Source of the DNA: Nephrocerus scutellatus
Lineage: Eukaryota > Arthropoda > Insecta > Diptera > Pipunculidae
Direction: 5' to 3'
NCBI GenBank assembly: GCA_947095585.1
Contig: OX352761.1
Location: 18,305,277 to 18,369,276 of the forward strand
Length of the DNA stretch: 64,000 nt
The notes below the pieces were generated by a model, which saw only the letters and a program-made list of their open reading frames with translations, had not been told where the DNA came from and made no database searches. The first letter of the stretch is position 1. Every line of letters starts with the position of its first letter. The position numbers and the translations under genes are program-made. This document shows, one piece after another, positions 47,541-59,035 of this stretch.

Positions 47541-47929
47541 GTCTGAAGGGTGAGAACTGCATGATGACACATTACCTAGCAAGCATATTAGACACAAAAT
47601 CGATGTCCGTTATTGTCAAAGTTAGGCTTAAAGGCAATGTTGTCCGTGGACTGTCAAGTTGTTTCACTCATAAAAAGTTACAGCTGTTAAAAGCTTACTT
47701 TTCTAATGACTCACAGGTCTTTGCTGATTTATTGTTAATGCGACGACGACTTTAACTTTTGTTTCAAGAATTTTAGTCTTTATCGTAAGTGGTACAAAGG
47801 ACCTTTTTTAATTAGTTTTTATAGTAAAGATTTGCCTTAAACAAAATTTAAAAGCAAACCTTATTGGCCATGTCACGTTTTGCCTAGCCTATTTTTGTCA
47901 AGGATGACGACAGAAAGATTTTGGTATGA
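47541..47929. other. Spacer without a recognised gene
   Basis: A 64-codon open frame (47561-47755) may be the last trace of the RNase H tail but shows no clear motif. Confidence 0.4.
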
Positions 47930-48355
47930 TTTAGGGATTGCTATGGAATAGTTTTATAGGAAGATTACTATATCATTATAGGACGATTATAGCATAATTA
48001 TGGGTGTTTATAGAAAGTTTGTTTGATTATTATAGGTTGAATGCAGTATATATATAGGATTAGTAAAAAATGGTTTTAAAGGAAGATTCTAGGATTATTA
48101 CGGATAATTATAATGATTATTTACTATGGTATGATTATAGGATGGCTATAGTTCGATAAAATAATTTTTATAGGATTATTATCGTACGATTTTGTGGGTA
48201 TATTTTGATATTATTATAGTATTGCTATAGATTATTAGGGTATGATTATAGGATAATTACGGTATGACTATATGATTATTATGAAATAATTATGATTTGA
48301 CAATACAATTATTAGGATATAGTTATGGCATAATTATACGAGAATTATAGCATGA
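47930..48355. repeat. Degenerate ATTATAGGA repeat
   Basis: More than twenty loose copies of ATTATAGGATGATTATAG-type words occur over about 420 bp. A shorter version lies at 18295-18424. Both lie directly beside an RTE family 1 copy. Confidence 0.75.
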
Positions 48356-48359
48356 GCCG

Positions 48360-50710
48360 ACCGGAGCCTACCGAGCTAAATTCTCGTCACGATGTCGATA
48401 TCGCGGTAACGCTCGTAGATCTCATCCTTATCGAGTCTCAGGAATCGTCCTTCCTCACATACAACAATTCTCCGTAGGACTTTTCTCTCTAACGCAGCTA
48501 AGAGGTCAGAATGCTTTTTTCTAAGCACCCAAGTCTCGCCATATCTAAGTACTGGTATGACCGTTATCTTATTTACCAGCAGCTTGGGTGTTATGGTAAA
48601 GTTCCTGAAATTCAAGAGTCTTGACAGACTATAGAAGGCTTTGTTGGCTTTAAGCAACCGTGCGCGTATTTCCGGTTCCATGCTGTTATCGGCTGCTACA
48701 GTTGACCCGAGATAGTTAAATAACTACTTCAAATTCGCGCACCACTATTTTAATTGAGGGATTAATGTACTTTGTTTTGCTCTCATTTATGTACAGCCCC
48801 AGAGATCGTGCTGCCCGCTCGATCTGAATGAAAGCTTCCTGTACAGCCCTTCGGTTTCTTTCAACGATCTTGATGTCGTCTGCGTAAGCCAGTATCTGAA
48901 TGGACTTATATAGGATTGTTCCTCTCGCCGTTATGTCAGAGTCGCGGATCACTTTCTCCAACGTCAGGTTGAAGAGGACGCAGGTCAGTCCATCCCCTTG
49001 TTAGAGCCCGTTATAATAGATGTTGAATGGGCTTGATATAATCCGGATATTTTTACTTGGCTTATAACATTGGTAATGGTTAACCTACATTGTCGTGTCA
49101 GTTTATTTGGGATGCCGAATTCATTCCTGGCTTTATAAAGTTCTACTCTGGCTATGCTCTCATAGGCGGCTTTAAAGTCTATAAAAAGATGGTGTAGTGA
49201 GTTTTGAAACTCACAACATCAGTTGTTGATTTGTCTGGGATGAAGCCACACTGGTATGGACCAATGATGAATTTAGCGTATGGGGCTCTCCTGTCTTGAG
49301 AGATAGACGAGAAATCTTATACGCGATGCTCAACAACGTTATACCACGATAATTGCTGCATGATGTGATATCTCCTTTCTTATGTATGGAGCACAGTATG
49401 CCTCTACGCCAGTGTTCTGGCAACGCTATTTTACCCCATACTTGCTCTATTATTTCATGAATTGCTTGGTGTATTGTGGGGTCTCCTATTTTAAGCAGTT
49501 TCGCTGGGATCCCATCTTATCCCGGGGTCTTATTATGTTTGAGTCCGTTCCACTATGCTTGGTGACGGCAGCATAGTATGCTCTTCGGTATGCTCGGTGG
49601 AGCCTCCAATTCCTCAGTTAGCTGGCCATTTAGGAACTCATGACATTGCTCTTCCCATTGCTCTAAGATGCTTTTGAGATCGGCGATCAGATTACCCTTT
49701 TTGTCTTTGTAGTGTATATATTGCGTCATACCGCGGACTCTTTGGTAGAACTTCCGCGCCTGATGCAATTCTCGCTTTCTGTACTGTTCTAGTTTATGGA
49801 CGAGATTCTTCTCCCAGGCTGCTTTCTTTCGCCGGTATATCTGCTGAGTTCTTTATATTCATCTTCGCGTGCCCTCGTTCTATGAGATGTTGCATTGCTC
49901 GGTACGCAATATTCTTACGTTCAGTCGCTCGCTTACATTCTTCAGTCAACAGTACTAATGACAGTATTCTTAAGGCGTGTCCATGTCTCTCATTCACCCG
50001 ACATCTCAGTCCCAGGACTTACGTTCGTACCGTCATCAGTTTCGGTATGTGGCGGCGGCGGTCTATCAACACGTGGTCTATCTGGTTGAGAGTGGCTCCA
50101 TCAAGAGATACCCAGTTGGATTTGTGGATATTTTTACGCGCAAACCTTGAACTCGCAACGACTAAATTATTACTTGTTGCCATCGCTATGACACGTTGTC
50201 CATTGTCATTAGTGTTCTCGTGTAAGCTATAGGTGCCAATGTCCTGCCTCAGTACTGGCTCCCTACCTATTTTGGCATTCATATCCCCCAGATTTTTACA
50301 CCATACTGATGATATGCATGGAGTCCCCTTTCGACTGATTCAAAATTTTCTTTTTCATCATCTGGGGAATCCTCTGTAGGTGCGAGAACAGTGAGCGTAC
50401 GTTTCATGAGAAAATTCTAAAATCGTTTAGCCGTTCTCGTTGCCGTGGTCGTCGTCGTTCAAGAGTGTATCCGAGGCTGATTTTAGGTTTCGTTATAATC
50501 ATTTTTAACGGGCGAGGCCTCACGCCAACCTTACTTTCAAGGGACAAGCCCGATCATTCAACTATTCCTGGATTGGAGGAAAATTACCGGCGGCCACCAC
50601 GTGGATGTTTCATCGCACTTCCACCGGTCAGAGATAGTTACGGGCACTTGCAATTCTGATGCATTTTGTGTTATTCACCCTATTTTGCTGATGGGGCTGA
50701 CCGCCAATTG
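48360..50710 (-). mobile_element. RTE family 1, 5' and 3' ends kept, internal losses
   Basis: On the minus strand from about 50710: the family 5' end (complement of GGGGCTGACCGCCA) and leader; endonuclease (50019-50282: NAKIGREPVLRQDIG, ATSNNLVVASSRFARK, NQIDHVLIDRRR); pre-RT (49553-49997); RT traces PEHWRRGILCSIHKKGD, CSNYRGITLLSIAYK (49300-49423) and FIPDKSTTD near 49220; ILAYADDIKIVERNRRAVQ (48800-48900, catalytic YADD kept); and the C-terminal part RARLLKANKAFYSLSRLLN with KHSDLLAALERKVLRRI and DEIYERYRD (48376-48681). Frames are broken at several places. It is the best representative of the family here, yet defective. Confidence 0.82.
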
Positions 50711-52046
50711 ATTGTACCAGTACTGCCAAATACCGTCGAATAATTATCTAGCTGTTTTTTTATGAACTGCTTATCTATTAAATAGAGTGGAATAAATGTA
50801 ATCATTAGTTAACAGTCAGACTGTTAATCTGACTATGGAAGAATTGTCCTTTAGTCACTCAACCTGTACGGAACAAAAAATACGTCCTTTAATTCCTTAA
50901 AATAATTCACTTGGAAATAACGCGACATTAGTGCTCGTACATCACTGCTCAGAGCTCCATTAGCATTAGCAAGTGTTAACAGAAAAAAAAGAGAAGAAAA
51001 ATAGAACTGATCCACCTAAAGATTTATTCCAGCTCCAGTCTGGCATAATTTATCAATGTCACGGTGACTTGAATATTCCACCACTGGTATGTTGGCTGAA
51101 TGGATGCGGCATCAGCATCATGTACCATTCGCAATTTATAAATCTCTGAATGAATCCATGCAAAGAATGTGTAAAACAACAAAAGACTCGAACAAGGACT
51201 ATTAGTAGCGGATGAGCCGTTTTTATATTTCCACCTCCTCCTTCCATCTTCCTGTCTGTTGTCAGTTCGGTCATATAACACATAATGCGGTCCGTTTGCA
51301 TCCGTACATACAAACAGAAGTATATTCATTGAACTCGAATCGATTAACAAAACCCAAAATGCACATCCTGTAGGTCGGTAAAAAATGCAAATTTCCTATC
51401 GTTCTCCGTTCGGTGTCGGTGATTTGCATAAGAGAAAGAAATTTCATCCTTTCTCTACGGCAGACAACGAATTTCTTATTCTCGTACGGTACACAGGGAG
51501 CAACCGGATATTCAATTCTGTTTTTAACATCCATTTCCATTTGAATTACCGAAATTGTTCGTTCGCTATTCGGAGCGGATCACAATGGAACGCATTGATA
51601 AACCTCACTCTAATCTTCCCATGCACATTACCCCGGCATTTATGATGAACAAAAGAATCACGTTCGCACGCACTTTACACAATCAAGGGTTGGTTGATGA
51701 TGCATCCTGTGTTATCCTTTTTTTTTTTTGTCTGCTCCTTTATTTTCTAACAAAAATGTACCGTCGACAAGGGCGTCGTCGTCTAGGTTCTAGAATTTCA
51801 TTGATAACATCGAAAATGCTTCCTTTGCAGTTCGCTCACGTGTTCCATTTGTCTGCAATTCAATTATTCGAAGGCGGTTTCGTCTCAACCTTTGTAATAC
51901 AAATCGACGTTTTTATTGAATTCTCAAATTGTGTGTGCGAACTATCATTTCTTGAAGATGTGCAACGTGGTGCTAGCTGAATTCTTATTAACTCAATTGA
52001 CGATTTAATTTAATTCATGTTCTATTGTTTCTATTCGATTTCTCAG
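50711..52046. other. Last part of the giant INO80 intron, no gene recognised
   Basis: Both strands were read. Open frames up to 141 codons (51555-51980) show no motif. The branch and acceptor region (TTCTATTCGATTTCTCAG) precedes exon 7. Confidence 0.5.
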
Positions 52047-52916
52047 GTTATCTTCTATGATTCCGATTGGAATCCAACTGTTGATCAGCAGGCTATGGAT
52101 CGAGCCCATCGTTTGGGACAAACCAAACAGGTTACCGTCTATCGGCTAATCTGCAAGGGAACCATCGAGGAGAGGATACTACAGCGTGCCAGGGAAAAAA
52201 GTGAGGTAAGTTTTCTTAACACAACAGAAAACCGACAAAGCGACAAACCGCAACAACACAAACCAACCCGTATATTAGGCACGTGCTGATCACATAAAAT
52301 GGAACATGATCACTTTTAACGATCACTTTGTTGGTTTCCCTTTACATGCACTTCGCTTACTGATCCACCGGAAGCTAATTGTTGAGTGAGTGTCGAGGAT
52401 GAAGACTATGACGACGACGACGCTGTCGGTCGGATAATAAGAAGACAGCTACAGAACACAATGGGATGGGATTAGTTATCTACACATTTAAAAGTTATAG
52501 TCTTTACTTTCCGAATAGAATTCAAATTTAATTTTCAGTTGTAAGTGGCGCCTCCAGCCCTTTTTATGGAAGCGATTTTTATCAGCGATTTTATTCCCTT
52601 CATTTGATTAATACCCGTGCGTGTAATTGAGGCTCTTAGCACTTAAAGTATTTGTTATATGGTGAAGTAATGTCGAGTCGGAAGTAGAACGGAAGCATAG
52701 AGTGTCTTATGGGATTAGGTTTTTGTTTGTTTGTTGTTCAGTACATACAGTTCTTCTGTCTACGAATATTGATTGTACTTTTTCTCTCCCCCCCATTTAT
52801 TTTTCCATTTCAGATACAACGAATGGTAATTAGCGGCGGAAATTTCAAACCAGATACTCTTAAACCAAAGGAAGTCGTCTCATTGCTGCTCGACGATGAA
52901 GAGATTGAACTCAAGT
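52047..52916 (+). CDS. INO80: INO80 exons 7-8 (end of helicase lobe 2)
   Basis: Exon 7 (52047-52205) is phase 0 and codes for [25 protein letters not shown], where Q685 to Q695 of the window protein is the arginine-finger motif VI ([11 protein letters not shown]), then [19 protein letters not shown]. Exon 8 (52814-52916) codes for [14 protein letters not shown] and [11 protein letters not shown], the brace and post-helicase segment typical of INO80. Donors are GTAAGT at 52206 and 52917; the intron of 608 bp between shows nothing else. These exons lie 48 kb from exon 6, so correct splicing must skip three antisense genes. Confidence 0.95.
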
Positions 52917-53344
52917 GTAAGTGGAGTAAAAGAGTTTTCTTTTCTATTTTTTTTTCTTCCTTTTTTATTTACCTACGTATTAAGCTTCTAATCGTACAGT
53001 TGTTCATGGTAAAGTTTTTAAATATTAAGCCTTGCACGGTTGTGATATCTGGCCAAGTGCCGTTTGTAGTTAAAATGCATATAAAGTACAGTAGAACTCC
53101 GGTTAACGCAACCATCAATTTGTTTGTTTATTATTATTATTCCCTCTTCAAAGATTTGTTATGGCACTCTGCCTTTAGTTTTTCCTTCACGATCTGTGTT
53201 TGCATTAACTTTTTATGTGTGGATGTAACAAAGAACATAGTAAAGTGCGCTAAAAACAATTTGTATCAAATGCATAATCTGGACTGGATGTTTACAAAAA
53301 TTTAAAAGCTAGTGTTTTTAAAAACTTTTATTTAACTTGACTTG
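52917..53344. other. Start of INO80 intron 8
   Basis: AT-rich sequence; an open frame that runs on from exon 8 is intron read-through and carries no motif. Confidence 0.5.
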
Positions 53345-54055
53345 ACCCCTATTTGTCTGTATTTTCGACTACTTTGAGGTCCTTTTTAACCACCTTCCAC
53401 ACGATCTAGAGAGCTGAAACTTTGTCAGTGTCTTAGTTCAAAAAAGCATTTTGTATATTCCGCGTATGACGCGTGTCGCGTGTGGGTTGAACTTTTTTTT
53501 TTCGACTTTAAGGTCCTTTTTAACCACCTTCCACACGAGAAATTTTTTTGTGTGTCTAAGTCCAAAATAGCATTTTGTATATTCCGCATATGACGCGTGT
53601 CGCGTTTGGCGCGTGTGATGGGTTGAATTTCTTTTTCGACTTTGAGGTCTTTTTAACCACCTACCGCACGACCTAGAGAGCTGACATTTTTTGAGTGTCT
53701 AAGTCCAAAATATCATTTTTGATATTCTGCGTATGACGCGTGTCGTGTGTGGCGCGTGTGATAGGATGCATTTTTTTTACTTCTATGAGGTCCTTTTTAA
53801 CTACCTTCAACAACACATATTTATGTTCTGCGTTTATATTCTGCGTATTACGCGTGTCGCATTTCGCGTGTGACGCGTGTGATGGGTTGAAATCACGTCA
53901 TTTTCTCGTTTTTGAGGTCTCTTTTAACCACCTTTCGCACGACATAGAGGGCTAAATGTGAAGGGCCAATTTTGATATGCCACTCTTGACGCGCGTCGCG
54001 TGTATCGCGTGTCGCATGTATCACGTGTGATGCGTGGAAAAAAAATACTTAGAAA
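53345..54055. repeat. Satellite array with GACGCGTGTCGCGTG core, about five units
   Basis: Five units of about 120-145 bp repeat the order: GAGGTCCTTTTTAACCACC, then CACACGA, then GAGAGCTGA, then AAGTCCAAAATA, then TATTCCGCGTATGACGCG and TGTCGCGTGTG. The GC-rich core is itself a small repeat of GCGTGT/GCGTGTC words. Single diverged pieces lie at 12785 and 23625. Confidence 0.9.
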
Positions 54056-54449
54056 TAGGTATGTGTTGGGTGTTTCGATGAATACATAAAAGTTTGTACC
54101 CAAAAACGAAGTTTTTTTTCATTTACTTGTTTATTTTTGGTATTTCTTTGTTTTTGCTAATAATCCCGGAAATTTGTAACTTAATTAACGCAGCTGCTTC
54201 GATTTCTCGTACTTGCGTTTACCGAGGTCGTAGTGTAATATCTCTCTAATTCCAATCAACTTTAATCCGAATTCCGCGATAATCCGAACTACTATTTTGT
54301 CCTCATTATGTATTCTTAAAGCCAAATCGTCGGCCATTCTTGTATCCTGTAGTGCAGCTTTCGAATGAAAATATCATAATCATATCCTCTAGTAATGAAA
54401 TCCCAAATGCTTTTGAAAGACATCTATGGTTCTCAAAATCATGTTTTGT

Positions 54450-56480
54450 TTGCAAGATGGTGGTCAGCCATCAGCCTAACAGGGGGAATAACACAAAATG
54501 CGACAGAATTGCCTGGTGGAAGTGCGATCAAACCTCCACGTGTAGGCCGCCGGTAATTTTCCTCCAATCCAGAAAAAACGTAATGATCGGGCTAGTCTCT
54601 TTATATTAAGTTTGCCGCGGGGCCAATAACCTCGCCCGTAAAAAATTATTATTACGAAACCCAAAATCAGCCTCGGATATACTGATGAACGACGACGACC
54701 ACGGCAACGAGAACGGCTAAACGATTTAAGAATTTTCTCATACGCTCACTGTATAGAGCTCGGGCTGCACATCAGTTGGCCGATACCTTGTCTAAATATA
54801 AGGCTGATATATCAGCAATCCAGGAGATGCGGGTGACGGGTAATGGTGTCTTACAAAAATCAGAATATGACATATATTACAGCTGTCATGCAAGACATCA
54901 TTTGCTTGGGGTGGGGTTTCTAGTCAGCAGTAGTTGTGGAGATCGGAACGACTGGTTCGATGACGAATGTAAGCGAGCGACTGAACGTAAGAATGTTGCG
55001 CACCGAGCAATGCAACAATCTCATAGAACGCGGGCACGCGAAGATGAAGATAGGAGCTCAGAAGATATAAAAACAAAAAACAATTCTCCGGCGAAAAAAA
55101 ACAGCCTGGGAGGAGAATCTCGTCCGTGAACTAGAACAGTACAAAGAGCAAGGTCCGCACCAGGCGCGGAAGTTCTACCAAAGAGTCCTCGGTATGACGC
55201 AATATACACCGCGTTGCACAAACAGCAAAGACAAAGAGGGTAATCCGATCGCCGATCTCAAGCCGCCACCAAGCATAGACGAAGTTAGCAGAGCGATAAA
55301 TCGGCTCAAAAATAATAAGGCCCCGCGATCAAATGGGATCCCAGCGGAACTGATTAAAATATGAGGTCCCACAATACACAAAGCAATTCATGAAATAATG
55401 GGAGGAAGAAGCGATCCCAGAAGACTGGCAAAGAGGCATCCTGGCGCCATACAAAAGAAAGGAGATATAACAAAATGCAGTAATTATCGTGCTATAACGT
55501 CATTGAGTGCAGCGTATAAGATTTTCTCCTCTCTTCTTCAAGACAGGATAGGCCCATTCGCTAAAGTCATCATTGGTCCATACCAGTGTGGCTTCATCCC
55601 AGGCAAATCAACAAATGTTCAGATTTACACCCTTAGGCAGGTGATGGAAAAATTTCTAGAGTTTCAAAACTTTTTTTTAGACTATAAAGCCGCCTATGAT
55701 AGCATAGCCAGAATAGAACTTTATTTATGAGAGAATTCGGCATCCGAAATAAACTGGCACGACTATGTAGGTTGACCATGACCAATATTATATGCCAAAG
55801 TGCATGGTGGCCACGTCTGCGAGTGGAAGATCCAACATTGGTCCCGCAATTAAATTAGTGGAGCGCGAATTTGAAGTAGTGCAATCCTATCTCGGGGCAA
55901 CTGTAGCAGCCGAGAACAGCATGGAACCAGAAATGCGCGCAAGGTTGCTCAAAGCCAACAAAGACTACTTTAGTCTGTCAAGACTCTTCAAATCAAGGAA
56001 TTTAACCATAACATCAAAGCTGCTGGTTTGTAAGATAATGGTCATACCAGTCCTTACGTATGGAGCTGAGACTTGGGTGCTTAGCAAAAAGCATTCCGAC
56101 CTCTTAACCGGGTTTGAGAGAAACATTTTACGGAGAATTGGTTGCCCCGTATGTGAGGAAGAACGATTTAGGGGACTCTACAATGATGAGATCTACGAGC
56201 GTTACCGCGATGTCGACATCGTGAAAAGAATGAAGCTCGGTAGGCTCCGGTGCGCAGGACACCTAGCTCGCATGAGCGAAGAGGATCTTGGTCGAAGAGT
56301 CCTTTACGGTAGGATTTATGGAACACGACAACGAGGCCGGCCAAGCCTACGCTGGAAAGATGGCGTAGACCAGGGCACCGAACTGGATGACATCGGCTTA
56401 AATTCGGGATCGGGGGAGAGAATTTTTGCGGGAGGCCAGGACCGAACACCGGTTGTAGAGCCAAATATGATTCCGCCTCT
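54450..56480 (+). mobile_element. RTE family 1, plus-strand copy with large internal deletions
   Basis: It starts near 54455 with GGTGGTCAGCCATCAGCC and the CAAACCTCCACGTG leader; IQEMRVTGNGVLQKSEYDIYY follows (54820-54880). The endonuclease core is deleted: LLGVGFLVSS joins GDRNDWFDDECKRATERK (54940-54990). Then pre-RT, RT QKKGDITKCSNYRAI, GPYQCGFIPGKSTN (55450-55620) and LDYKAAYDSIARI. A second deletion removes the YADD block. The C-terminal frame 55792-56550 is open: KLLVCKIMVIPVLTYGAETW, LSKKHSDLLTGFERNILRRI, DEIYERYRDVDIVKRMKLG, YGTRQRGRPSLRW. The 3' end near 56476 is CCAAATATGAT. Confidence 0.82.
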
Positions 56481-57004
56481 TCATGGCCATATTCGTTCCC
56501 ATCTTAATAGTCATCACTTTAACATAGAGACCTCCAAAACAGCATTTTAGTTGAAGGTATTATATATGATCCCTTGGGACTGAAGAGTTTAGATATACAA
56601 GGGAGCTATTTCGATAATCTCATTTTGAGATTTCTGCTCAACCAAATGGGTTCTTGTGTATGCTATAGCTATTCGCTCAGAGGCCTAGTCTTGAAACTTC
56701 ACTGGAGTACCGCAAGGTGGTGGTACTTGGACCAGTATCGTTCATCATAATTATATCGCTACTAATGAATAAGCAACTAATGAATCAACTAACGAGTTAT
56801 CTAATAAACATAAATTCAAATTTAAATAAAAAAATTGGGGGGAACGTTATAAAGTAGAATTCCAATGCTGTCTCCTGTCGTCTATTCTAGCGTCTCTGAT
56901 CGTTTGATTGTTTTTTATATTCGTTTGCCGCTTTTAATCTAAATACAAAAAATAAAAACAGCTCTTAACGAACTCCTCTAAATTACAATTTATTGTCTTT
57001 TCAG
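56481..57004. other. End of INO80 intron 8
   Basis: No recognised gene. The acceptor TTGTCTTTTCAG precedes exon 9. Confidence 0.5.
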
Positions 57005-57096
57005 ATCGTCAAAACACGGACGACACATCCACATCAACATCGACAAAGGATTCCCAGGCGGCAGGGATCTATGAAAAGAAACGTCGCCAAGGCAAG
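57005..57096 (+). CDS. INO80: INO80 exon 9
   Basis: This 92-bp exon enters with two bases completing a Tyr codon (TAT) from exon 8 and ends at a codon boundary before GTGTGT. It codes for RQNTDDTSTSTSTKDS and YEKKRRQGK, a short basic, Ser/Thr-rich piece of the C-terminal tail. It is supported by phase, by splice sites and by its position. Sequence conservation here is low, so this exon is less secure than the helicase exons. Confidence 0.8.
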
Positions 57097-58635
57097 GTGT
57101 GTATCGAATATTAAAAATAATTTTTTTTAAAAAATTGATGTCAGGTAGCCATGGTTTTTTCGACGTATTTCCGGTTTAACTCGACTCAATATATATCGAT
57201 CGATTGATCGCATCGATAATGTCTCACCTGTGTTACGCATAACAACTCCGATTTACCAAAGGAGCGGAAACTTACCACTGATAAGAATCACTTCGATTGA
57301 TTCCGTTCACGTTTAAGCCATTTCCCATTTCATTATTTATGGGTTAGTTAGTGCGTGATTTGGAACTTTTAAAGTGGTGTCAGCAGAAAAGTAGCGAAGT
57401 CAGGCGAAAGTTCATTCTCTTCTCGTTGTTCGTCACGGTCATCTACTGCGATCGCCTAATGTCAAGGTGCAATACGATAGGGTTCTTCTTGGACCTTGCT
57501 TTAATGGTTCGAGACTTTAACCAGAAAATCTCCGCTAAAAACGTTGCGCAATTTGAAAAACACAATTAACCATCCATAATGGGGCATTTCAAGAGATATC
57601 TACCTCAATCCAGCCAGCCAGCCCCTGCGCTGTGACTTTAACTTCAACATGAAATATAAAATAAATTTCATTGTGTCTGACGGATGCTCTACAGAAGAAG
57701 AGCTCCTCTCGTCTCGGTTTGGTCGTTTTGGTTTAATGATTTTGCTCGTTCAATGGAACACTGATTATTATATTTCTTTAACATTTTTTAAAGCCGTTCT
57801 TTGCTTGCACAAGATACAGTACGTATAATAGGGGGATCCCGCTCATATACCACACCATGGGCCAAGTGCAAGGAATGATTTCACCGTCGTCTGCACAATT
57901 TCTTGTTGTTGTTTTTGCTGTTCTTGTTATTTTTGTTAGTAGAAGAACTTGGCGCGTCATGAAATTGTATCTGTTATGACGCTGACGCTGACGATGATGA
58001 TGATGATGTTGATGATGACTGCCCGAATGTGTTCGTCCAACTGAAAAGAACGTTGACAACAACTTTAAAACTATATGGAGAGCTGGGGAGAGTCCGTAGC
58101 TTTACCAGTTTTCATTTTATTGTTTTTGTCAAATGTTATAAGGAACGCATTTTCCCTTTTACTAGGGAGCACTTCTTTGCCGGCGGATGACGTGTGTTTT
58201 GTCCACGTTCTGTTGATGGCTGCCGGCTTGACTGATTTTCTTGAATGAAGTTTGCTGGTTTTTTTTTGAGTCTTTTTTGCGAATTGATATACACACATAG
58301 TATATCCGGCATGGAAATGGAAATTGTTTTTTTTTTTAAAGTTTGTTTCCTCCTTCTTCTGTTTTTATTCCTTCTCAGTCTTATAGTTGCACTATTTTTT
58401 AAGTTAGTTTCGATATTTGTAGGGGATTAAAAGTGCATTTCATTACAAATTCAATTATTTTTGGTATTAGATGGAACGATGTTTCAAGGGATTATTCATC
58501 TCTGTTGGTTCTTCCATGCCGTTCAAGTGTTAAAATGGGAAACCTTTTAGTTTTTTGTTACGTGCTTCGATTACTTTATTCTATGGCATTTTCATCAATT
58601 TTGTAATAGGATAGGTTATTGGCAGCTAATGCTCA
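57097..58635. other. INO80 intron 9, first part, no gene recognised
   Basis: It includes GAT/ATC simple runs (57990-58015) and poly-T runs. Open frames on both strands (for example 57778-58062 minus, His-rich from the ATG triplet run) are products of simple repeats. Confidence 0.45.
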
Positions 58636-58639
58636 CTTA

Positions 58640-59035
58640 GAGCATTCGTGGTCCTTTGTCCGGCCCAGATGGCCTTCCCGCCATATTTCTTAAAAGATGT
58701 TCCTCCAGTCTCTCCCTCCCAATTTCTAACCTCTTTCAACTATCCCTCTCACAAGGAAAATTTCCTCAAATTTGGAAGACCTCTTTCATAAGCCCGATAC
58801 ACAAAAAAAGATCAAAGAATGATGTAACTAATTATCGCCCCATTGCTAAACTTTCCCATATACCCAAACTTTTCGTATTTTATACGAAACCCTAAGCTTC
58901 CATTGTAAGTTTCTTATTTCTCCGAACCAACATGGCTTTCTCAAAGGTATTTGTGTTACCACAGGATCTTATACCTTTTCGCTTTTCAGAAAATCTATTT
59001 TAGGAAGGAATCACAGTATATCTCTATTCATTACC
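58640..59035 (+). mobile_element. jockey/CR1-like RT fragment
   Basis: Plus-strand coding: GPDGLPAIFLKRCSSSLSLP, FPQIWKTSFISPIHKK, NDVTNYRPIAKLSHIPKLF (58656-58876). A frameshift follows, then FLISPNQHGFLKGICVTT (58906-58960). These are the first RT blocks of jockey-type LINEs. The catalytic blocks are absent. Confidence 0.78.

Larger units (their letters stand above)
3969..52046 (+). other. Giant INO80 intron 6 (48,078 bp) with nested antisense genes
   Basis: The donor is GTGAGT at 3969 and the acceptor is TTTCTCAG ending at 52046. The exons on each side continue one protein: motif V ends in LTAADT, and the next exon starts [10 protein letters not shown] and reaches the QxxxRxxRxGQ motif VI. 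Both neighbours are phase 0. The intron holds three complete S28 peptidase genes on the other strand and at least twenty transposon remnants. About 4000-4384 shows no recognisable element. Confidence 0.92.

Noticed and set aside
51555..51980. 141-codon open frame in the giant intron
   Set aside because: No domain, no signal, low complexity in part, and no splice-compatible partner.
52709..53305. 198-codon open frame around INO80 exon 8
   Set aside because: Only 52814-52916 matches INO80 and has splice sites; the rest is intron read-through with no motif.
57778..58062. His-rich 94-codon minus frame
   Set aside because: The His run comes from an ATG/GAT triplet repeat; nothing else supports a gene.
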